Source of the DNA: Gammaproteobacteria bacterium
GTDB lineage: Bacteria > Pseudomonadota > Gammaproteobacteria > DSM-16500
Direction of reading: 5' to 3'
Length of the DNA stretch: 21,351 nucleotides
Assembly (NCBI GenBank): GCA_021323555.1
Contig: JAJONP010000018.1
Coordinates: 1-21,351, forward strand
Positions 1 through 8,600 of the stretch are shown piece after piece. The stretch's first letter is position 1. Every line of letters starts with the position of its first letter. The translations under genes and the position numbers were made by a program. Under the pieces are notes generated by a model, which saw only the letters and a list, made by a program, of their open reading frames with translations, was not told where the DNA came from and did not search any database.

Positions 1-667
1 TTTAATTGGGGGAATTGTGTCGATCTTAATAATAGATTTTAATAAAATTGTCACTCAATTCGTGGGGATAACTCAGCTCGCAATGACGGTGCGGGGATTG
101 CATGCCTCTTCAAAAATATAAGACTGATTTTTTATTTACCGAAAACCTAAAATCCCAGTGCGATTGCTCTGACATTACATTAGTGCGCGAAGGCGGGAAC
201 CTATTTTACCTTGGCTAAACTGACCTTAGGAAAATAATTTCCATTGACTAACGCAGGGTTAGTTGCACATCAAAATAGGTTGCCGCCTTCGCGGGAATGG
301 CACATTTAAATGAATACTTCAAAATAATTTTAAATTACGCTTTTACAAACAAAGTAACTTTTATTTTATCGTCCTGCTAATTTTCTTTATAATTTGATTG
401 AAGCTTTCTATTATTGAATATTTTGCAAATTCACGAATGCTGTTTGTTCTTCATATTAATACAAATAACCGTTATTATCTGAAAGAGTAATAAGAGGATT
501 ATTTAAACCTAAATTTTTTGTGAGATTAATAGGTATTATTGATTGCTTTTAGTTTCATAAGAAAATACTATACCTTTCGAAAAAGTCGTACTGCTAAGAA
601 TTATTTGAAATTATTTTTATTAGCATGCGTGATAGATATTACAAACAAATTATAGGAGTCATTATAA
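1..667. other. Non-coding region with dispersed repeats
   Basis: No credible coding region is seen; the left edge shows stop codons in all three minus-strand frames and no conserved open frame on the plus strand. It contains the imperfect inverted repeat pair at 186-207/272-293. At 74-87 there is a short stretch whose reverse complement resembles the hairpin repeat at 19722-19773. The last 250 bases are very AT-rich and presumably hold the promoter of the membrane-protein gene at 668, but I could not place a convincing -35/-10 pair. Confidence 0.6.
186..293. repeat. MITE-like inverted repeat pair (22-bp arms)
   Basis: The arms at 186-207 and 272-293 are reverse complements over 22 bp with a single mismatch (g197 opposite g282). 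They enclose 64 bp that itself contains a small ctaa/ttag hairpin. The outer arm sequences (GCGAAGGCGGG and CCGCCTTCGCGGGAATG) look like the GC-rich palindromic repeats dispersed between genes of many proteobacteria, standing out in an AT-rich background. No coding sequence lies inside. It could be a non-autonomous element or two halves of a dispersed palindromic repeat. Confidence 0.6.
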
Positions 668-2500
668 ATGCTTAGACAGGAAACAAAAGAAGAAAAAAAC
701 AGCTTGGGAGAAGTTGCTAATTATTATCTAGATAAAAATCATTTACCGACACGTACTTATGAGATGTATAAGCAAGCAATCATGTTGTCAGTTGCGATAT
801 CGGGAGCGGGACTGTATATCGTGATCGCTGATAATTATGCTAATCGAATAAGAGGATTATATGGCGATGATACGTTTGCACCCATTCATTATATTTTAGG
901 GAATTGTCTGGGCAGTTTAGTTGTTCTCTATAATTCAACTGATATTTTTCTCACTGCTCGAGATAATGAAGTAGTACCTTCTGAATTATCTGATGTATTG
1001 GACAATCCCTTTTCTTCCGAATGGGCAAGGCGGACTCGCGATGCAGTCATTGTATTTTTTTCTGCTCTTTCTTCTGTGCCGCTTTCTATGATTAGTATTA
1101 ATTATCCTGCCCAATGGATGTCCCCTGAACTCATTTATACACAAGCCGTGGTGACTGAAATAGATAATACATTGCTGCATTTCCTCCCTATTTACCTGGC
1201 ATTACAGAACCCTTTTTTTCGTTTGCCAGTATTACCATTTGAGTTAATGTACCGCTATTGTTGTTATCAACAGAGCCAAGAAGAACAAAATAGGATTGAC
1301 AGCAATCAAGTATACTCTTTTCTTAAACAGAGGCTGATTGCTCAATTAGATGCCGCGCAAAAACAAATTATATTCCAGCATGTTGTTTTTAAACGTGGGC
1401 AGGTGGGACCTAGCATTTATCTACCTCCTCAGTTAGAAGCTGTTATTCGAGGTGAAGCAGACGAAGATGTAGAAAACATGGAATCTAATAGAAGCAGCAC
1501 TGCCTCTACATTACAAAAATTAACAACGATTATGGCCTATGCCAAACCGCATGATCCATCCAAAGAAGAGATAACAACAGAAACTTGCTCACTCTTGCCT
1601 CCTTTTCTGTATGGAGCGGGCGCACTTTTAGTGACCCTAAGTGCTATTGGTTATTTGGCTGAACCTATAAATGCAGTGACAAGATGGACAGGCAGTAAAG
1701 AAGAAGGGTGGCTTTTAAGTTTTGCTCCCGTGTATTTTTTCACGATATTGCTGATTTATTTTGGCGGCAATTCCATGCAAGGAACTTATCATTATCTGAC
1801 ATCGTGGGGAGATGATGATGTAAAAATGCCACTCGAATTTAAATTATATTCGAGAACAGCTTTGCTATCTATGCTGGCAACCTTTTATTTGAGCATATTC
1901 TCTTATGCGGGTGCAAGTGAGATGATTTATACTAATTTCTCAGATAAACAATATGATGACTTCCGCCCCATTTTCCTGTTTTTTGCAAAAGCGGGCATTA
2001 CATTTTTAACATTCACAGCGATGACTGATTTTGTGCGTCTCATTCTGGGCAAATTTGCGCTTCATTGCGGGAATGATAAAGAAAAGATGATGATTCAACT
2101 CAATACGATGATTAACCAAATGAAAGCGGTAGGGATTCCTTTGATGAATGGAGAAAAATTAATAACTTCATTAGAGCAATTAAATGATAATCAACTTTCC
2201 CAGTTTGGTATTAATCAAAAAATGTTTTGGGATGCGAGAAATCAATTAATAATTATTAATGATAGACGATCACCCAATCATAGGCGATTATCTGATTTTT
2301 CAAGAGAGCATACGCCTTTGGTGCAAAGAGAAGCTGCTACTCCGATCACCCCCGCGGGCGGGCGCTCATCCTATTGTGGATGTCTTTCTCGGTTATTTAA
2401 CCGTTTCTCAAGGAGTAAAGATAATCCTGCTGAAAGACCTTTACGGTATGGTAGCGATGGCACTACTCGGGTTCGTGCGGTTAGTTTTAAAAGCCAATAA
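668..2500 (+). CDS. Polytopic membrane protein of unknown function (610 aa)
   Basis: I do not recognise a family. An AGGAG ribosome binding site at 654-658 lies 9 bases before the ATG, supporting this start. The protein has about eight hydrophobic segments in two groups of four: roughly residues 36-56, 72-92, 125-146, 163-180, then 312-334, 348-367, 397-418 and 434-460. A hydrophilic loop of about 130 residues separates the groups, and a polar, Arg- and Ser-rich tail runs from 461 to 610. No signal peptide, ATPase motif or lipobox is seen. The two-by-four layout could reflect an old internal duplication, but the halves are not obviously similar by eye. It lies 140 bp upstream of the NRPS gene on the same strand, but a likely new promoter lies between them, so co-transcription is uncertain. 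Possible roles are a transporter, a membrane sensor or a secreted membrane effector; none can be chosen from sequence. Confidence 0.85.
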   Translation: MLRQETKEEKNSLGEVANYYLDKNHLPTRTYEMYKQAIMLSVAISGAGLYIVIADNYANRIRGLYGDDTFAPIHYILGNCLGSLVVLYNSTDIFLTARDNEVVPSELSDVLDNPFSSEWARRTRDAVIVFFSALSSVPLSMISINYPAQWMSPELIYTQAVVTEIDNTLLHFLPIYLALQNPFFRLPVLPFELMYRYCCYQQSQEEQNRIDSNQVYSFLKQRLIAQLDAAQKQIIFQHVVFKRGQVGPSIYLPPQLEAVIRGEADEDVENMESNRSSTASTLQKLTTIMAYAKPHDPSKEEITTETCSLLPPFLYGAGALLVTLSAIGYLAEPINAVTRWTGSKEEGWLLSFAPVYFFTILLIYFGGNSMQGTYHYLTSWGDDDVKMPLEFKLYSRTALLSMLATFYLSIFSYAGASEMIYTNFSDKQYDDFRPIFLFFAKAGITFLTFTAMTDFVRLILGKFALHCGNDKEKMMIQLNTMINQMKAVGIPLMNGEKLITSLEQLNDNQLSQFGINQKMFWDARNQLIIINDRRSPNHRRLSDFSREHTPLVQREAATPITPAGGRSSYCGCLSRLFNRFSRSKDNPAERPLRYGSDGTTRVRAVSFKSQ

Positions 2501-2521
2501 TCCTTAAAATAAAAGATCCAT

Positions 2522-2551
2522 TTGCAATTTTTTACTATTGTGCGGTATCAT
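2522..2551 (+). promoter_or_regulatory. Possible sigma70-type promoter of the NRPS gene
   Basis: TTGCAA at 2522-2527 (4 of 6 matches to the -35 consensus) and TATCAT at 2546-2551 (5 of 6 to the -10) are separated by 18 bases. Transcription would start near 2558 and leave a leader of about 80 bases before the NRPS start. The -10 touches the left arm of the inverted repeat at 2538-2576. This is consensus matching only, in AT-rich sequence where chance matches are common. Confidence 0.35.
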
Positions 2552-2576
2552 ACTTTGTTAAAGTAAAACCGCACAA
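2538..2576 (+). promoter_or_regulatory. Nested inverted repeat upstream of the NRPS (operator or hairpin)
   Basis: The outer arms TTGTGCGGT (2538-2546) and ACCGCACAA (2568-2576) are perfect 9-bp reverse complements. Inside them TACTTT (2551-2556) and AAAGTA (2560-2565) form a second perfect 6-bp pair around a 3-base loop. The stem is followed by A residues rather than T residues on the plus strand, and there is no T run after it on the minus strand, so it is not a standard intrinsic terminator. Its overlap with the putative -10 makes an operator the more attractive reading. Confidence 0.55.
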
Positions 2577-2604
2577 AAAAAATTTAATTAATACATTTTT
2601 TATT

Positions 2605-2640
2605 CGTTCAGGGAAGAACATTTTTTTGGAGCCCTGAACG
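2605..2640 (+). promoter_or_regulatory. Perfect hairpin abutting the NRPS start, with the RBS in its loop
   Basis: CGTTCAGGG (2605-2613) and CCCTGAACG (2632-2640) are perfect 9-bp reverse complements with an 18-base loop. The 3' arm ends on the base before the ATG at 2641. The GGAG ribosome binding site (2628-2631) forms the last four loop bases, directly against the stem. Folded, this could restrict ribosome access to the NRPS start; an RNA-thermometer-like, protein-bound or RNA-bound translational switch is possible. It could also be a DNA operator. Confidence 0.6.
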
Positions 2641-5600
2641 ATGGATGATGATCGGTCGAGTCAGTTTACTTGCTGTTTAATTGGCGGTACTAATCTGCTT
2701 ATTCAATCTGCAGAGATACTGCTCTCTCAACATCATTCTATTTTATTAATAGTATCATCTGATCCAGAAGTACAAGCATGGGCAGATGAGAATAATATTT
2801 CCCATACGAAACTTTTATCTGCCTTGGCTGCGTTAAAGTTTGATTATCTCTTCAGTATTGTCAATGAAACTATTTTATCTAAAGAAATTATTAACTTATC
2901 TACCCAATTTGCAATTAATTATCATGATTCGCTGCTGCCCAAGTATGCAGGCGTATATGCAACTTCTTGGGCTTTATTAAATGGAGAAACACAACACGGT
3001 GTGACATGGCATGTGATCAATTCAGATGTTGATGCGGGTGATGTTCTTAAACAATCATCCGTAACAATAGACGAAAATGACACTGCTGTTAGCCTGAATG
3101 TAAAATGTTATCAAGCAGCTCTTACCTCTTTTTCTGAGTTAATCAATGAACTACAAAACGGCACTTATAAAAAAACGGAACAAGATTTATCTCAACGTTC
3201 GTATTATGGATTATACAAAAAACCTAGTAATACTTGGATTTCATGGCAATCTTCTGCTGAAGAAATAATGGGTTTATGTAGAGCATTAGACTTCGGTCAT
3301 TACATTAATAAATTGGCTTCCCCTAAATTTATTTTAGGAAAAGAACTTTTTTCTATTCAGCAAATGACTTTATTAAAAACACCTTCCACAACGCAACCTG
3401 GCACAATCGTGAGTATTCACAGCAATGGAATAGAAGTAAGCACAAAAACCTATCACTTATTAATATCAAAAGCCTGTTCTACTAGACGAGACGTTAGCCT
3501 CCAGCAATATTGCCAAGATAAAAAAATACGCGTAGGAGAATGTCTGTTATCGCCTTCTTTAACCCAATCTCAACAATTTGACGAGTTTTATAGAAAAATT
3601 GCTAAATACGAGTCATTTTGGGTCACCGAACTTCAAAAAATAATGTATGCCAATTTCCCTTTCTTCATAGAAAAAAATAATTTTATTAAAAGCAAAAAAT
3701 TTACTCTTATTAATACATTTTATTTTTCGCCAAGTCTTTTTTGGGATAAAAATAACATTTCGCACATTTTATTAACGGCTTGGTTTATTTATCTGGCTCG
3801 AATTAATCAGCAGAATTCTATAGGCATTTCTTTGAGTCATACAACTTTATTTAGAAATACAGATTCCTATTACCCTGTTGCTTCAAACACGATACCGTTT
3901 TCTGTCGTGTTTAATGAAAATCTCAATTTCTTTGAGATGTTAAGATGTATTGAGAAAAAGATGGCTTTGCTTAATAGAAATATGACTTATATTAATGACT
4001 TAAATTCACGATTGCCTGAATTTAGAAAAATGCCATCCTCTCCTATTATTGCTCTACTCTCGGATGAGAATAAAAATTTTGATTTCTCAAAAATATCAGA
4101 ACCTATTATTTTTCTTATTAATGAAAAGAAACATTCCGCGCAAATTCTTTTGAGAGAAGATCAACAGAACCTTTATTTACAATATGCGCTGGATCGTGTG
4201 CCTGACCATTTGAAAACCTTGCTGAATGCGGTAGAAGAAAACGCTGAACAATCTATCTCTACTCTCCCTATTTTACCTCCCAGTGAAATGAAGAAAATGA
4301 CAGTAGAATGGAACAACACAATCACAAATTACCCTCGGGATAAAACGGTTTATCAACTTTTTGAAGAGCAAGTTGAAAAGACACCAGATCAGATAGCAGT
4401 CATTTTTGGAAAAAAACAAGTTACGTATAATGAACTTAATCAAAGAGCTAACCAACTTGCTCATCATTTAAAAAAACAGAAAATAACAATAGAAATGCCT
4501 GTTGGCATTTTCTTAGAAAGAAGTATTGATTTTATTGTCTCTGCATTAGCTATCATCAAAGCAGGTGGCGCTTATGTGCCGTTTGACCCTGCTTATCCCG
4601 ATGACAGAATTTGTTACATGTTACGAGATTGCAATATTAAAATGTTATTGTCTTGCAAAAAATACCAAACACGTATTAAAAAAATTCTACCTTCATTGCA
4701 AGCCTTGATTAATTTAGATGAAGATCAGTCTCTTTTCGAAAAAGAGCCGACTCATAATTTAGAGCAACTTACTTATGCCAATCATTTAATCTATATTATG
4801 TATACCTCTGGTTCTACAGGCCAACCTAAAGGAATCGAAATTGTTCACAGAGGTGTCGTTCGTCTGGTTAAAAGCACGAATTATATTAATATTAAACCAT
4901 CTGATTGTGTTGCACATATATCAAATCTTGCTTTTGATGCGTCTACATTTGAAATTTGGGGAGCTTTATTAAATGGAGCAAGATTAATTATTATTAAGAA
5001 TGAAATTTTATTCTCCCCTAATTTATTTAAAAAGAAATTGTCTTCTTATCAAGTCAATACACTCTGTATAACGCCAGCGTTATTTAATCAACTCATTGAG
5101 ATAGCGCCAAGCTTTACTGATGGGCTTAACACTTTGTTTTTTGGGGGCGATCAATTATCACTATTCAATATTAAAAAGATACTCGACAGAAAAGATTGCC
5201 CTATTAGAATTATTAATGGTTATGGGTCAGCTGAAAATACCACCTGTACAACTTATTATGAGATACCAAGAGACTCCCAATTAACATCTTCTATTCCGAT
5301 AGGGACACCAATTGCTAATACGCTGACCTATGTATGTGATGGCCGTGGCCAGCTACTGCCCATTGGAGCAGTGGGAGAACTCTATGTTGGCGGTGATGGG
5401 CTCGCGCGAGGGTATTTTAATAAATCTAAATTAACCGCTCAAAAATTTATTTCTAATCCATTTGATAATAAAATAAGTCCTATGCTTTATAAAACAGGAG
5501 ATAGGGTAAGATGGCTACCTGATGGAAATTTAGAATATATAGGTCGCATAGATAACCAAATAAAAATTAGAGGGTTTCGTGTAGAATTAGAAGAAGTTGA

Positions 5601-8600
5601 AAAAGCTATAAATACCCACCCAACGGTTTCTAAGGCAGTTGTTTCATTTGAAAAAATAGAAGATGCACGAAAGACACTTATTGCTTTTGTTATTAATCAT
5701 AAACACGCTGTATTAAATAAAAAACCTATAGATTCTTCTCAACTGCGAGATTTTCTGAAGAAGAAGCTCCCTAATTATATGATTCCATCCACAGTGTATA
5801 GTGTTGATCATTTCCCGTTGACAGAAAATGGCAAAATAGATAGAAAAAAACTTCTCGAACAGATTAGAGATAAAGAAGTACTACCTCTAGCAGATAATTT
5901 TATTTTTTCTGTCCCAACAAATACAATTCAATCACAGCTATTAGCCATTTGGCATAAATTATTTAAGCTAGAAAAAATTAGCATTCATGACAATTTCTTT
6001 GACTTGGGTGGCGACTCTATTTTAGCTATTCAAGCATGCGCAAAGGCACAAAGCTTAGACATACCCTTAACCCCAAAGCATATCTTTCAAGATCAAACGA
6101 TTGCCAAAATAGCTTCTAATATAGAATTTGTTAAAAAGAAATCGCAAAAAAAACCAATCTTATCAAATAATGTTCCTTTGATACCTATACAGGCCTGGTT
6201 TTTCAATTTACGATTAGAAAAAAAAGAACAATTTAGTCAGGCTTGCCTGGTCAAAATGGAGGGAGAAATAAATAGCCTGCATTTGGAAAATTGCTTGAAC
6301 GCATTATTACGAAAATATGATGCTTTCCGTCTCTATTATAAAAAGACAGATGGTCGTTGGACGCAATTTTATTCGATTGAAGCAACACCGTTAATATTAG
6401 AAAATCGAGATCTTTCGTCTTGCGCTGAGTCTCGAATTCAATTTGCCATTAAGGAAATGGCCTATCAATCTCAAGAAAATTTTGATTTAGAAAAAGGAGC
6501 TTTGTTTCATGCGACCCTCATTAAAACATCTCATAAAAATTCTACTTACCTTTTATTAGTAGCGCATCATCTGATTATAGATGGTGTTTCCTGGCGTCTT
6601 TTGTTAAATAACCTGGAGAAATTATATCAGGGTGACATTTCTCTGATGAATAATGCCCACTTGCTTGAAGCCTCAACCTTTCATCGCTGGGCAAAAAAAA
6701 TAAATCAATACGCTAAAACCTCTTTGCCTATGACATCTGAAAAATATTGGGACCATATTTGTAAGAAGACATTTCATCTTGCCTGTGATTATGAGAAAGG
6801 TAATAATTCAGAGGCAAGCAGCGCAACGGAAGAATTCTCCTTATCCATAGAGGAAACAAATGCCTTTATTCAAATAGTCACAAAGAAAACTCATTTTAAA
6901 ACAGATGAATTATTGCTGGGTACGCTTGTGAATGTGTTAGCAACATGGTGCCAATCAAAAGGCGTTCTAATTGATTTAGAAAGACATGGCCGTGAAAGTA
7001 CTATTTCTAATAGAATGGATCTGTCTAACACGATAGGTTGGTTTACTAGTTTATTTCCTATGTATTTTACTCACAATAAAAAATATTCTCTGATAGCAAT
7101 AATAGAGTCAGTCCATAAGCAATTGAAAAAAATAGAACGTAATGGCATTGATTATGGTGTATTACGCTACCTTCGATCTCATGGAGAAAGATTACATTGC
7201 ACGCCGCCAGTCAGTTTTAATTATTGGGGACAGTTTGACTCCATTTTCGAAAAAAATAAACTTTTTCAATTTGAATATTTACGTTTAATCTCTCACCCTA
7301 ACAATTTACGTACTCATTTAATGAATGTTGATATAGGCATTAGTCATGGTAAGTTATTAATTCATTGGAGTTATAGTAAAAATTTTCACAAAAAATTAAC
7401 TATCCAAAAACTGATGAAATACTATGTTGGGCTATTACAAGCTTTAATAAAAGAATGTTCGCTTAAACAAAAAATAGCGCCTCCAAAAAATAAAACATTT
7501 ATTCCTGATTTGCCACAAAGAACTCCTAATACTCTTACTTCTTTAACAGCCATACAAAAGGGACTTTTATTTCATACCATTAATAAAGCAGGCTGCGAAG
7601 CCTATACAGTTCAGGTAGTATGTGAACTCAAGAAGACTATTCATACGGATTTACTGCGAAAATCATTGGATTTGCTTATTGAGAGACATTCGATGTTAAG
7701 GAGCTATTTTAAATGGAAAGGAATAGAGCCTCAGCGACATATTCAAGAGGTTGTGAAATTACCTTGGCGCGAATATGATTGGCAAGAAGTTTCAAAAGAA
7801 AATCAGCTTTCTTCACGTTTGGATCATTTCTTAAAAATAGATCGTCAAGCCAATTTTTGTTTAAAGACACCTCCTTTGATTCGAGCCACTTTAATTAAAT
7901 TAGCTGATAAAAAATATACTTTTATTTTGAGCCTGCATCATATACTCCTAGATGGTTGGTCAATGGCTGTTTTAATGACAGAATTAGGCCAAATTTACCA
8001 GGCATTGCAGGCATCGCAAAGTTTGAATTTGCCGAAACCTGTGAGCTTTAAGTGTTATATGGATTGGCTTAATCAACAAGATTCATCAAAAGCGAAATAT
8101 ATTTGGAAAAAATATTTATCTGGATTTAACACGGCAACAGACTCTATTATTGTAAATAGAAATAATGCAAGTCAATTAATAGATTATTCGACTAAAACCC
8201 TGGCCTTCCCAAAAAATATCAATGAAAAAATTAAACAGTTTTGCAATGCATATAAATTCACATTAAGTACTTTCATGCAAGGAATATGGGCTTTATTATT
8301 AAGTCGTTATAGTCAATCGGATGATATCGTCTTTGGCATGACTGTTTCAATCCGTCCGCCTGAAGTTGCACAGTCTGATAAAATCATTGGCTCTCTTATT
8401 AATACCATTCCATTACGGGTTAAAATTGAAAATAGTTTCTCTGTCATTGAGTATTTAAAAGCGATTCAATCAAATTTTTGGGAATTAATAGATTATGCCT
8501 ATACACCTCTTTCTGATATTAAGTCTTTAAGTGAAATAGAAGCAGGGAGTGACTTGTTTGAAACTCTTCTAGTAGTAGAGAACTATCCTACCCATGTTAT

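Noticed and set aside
2259..2507. An 82-codon open frame overlapping the end of the membrane-protein gene.
   Set aside because: It lies in another frame inside a well-supported gene, has no ribosome binding site and no recognisable protein features.
2538..2576. Intrinsic terminator after the membrane-protein gene.
   Set aside because: The stem is followed by an A run, not a T run, on the plus strand, and no T run follows it on the minus strand.
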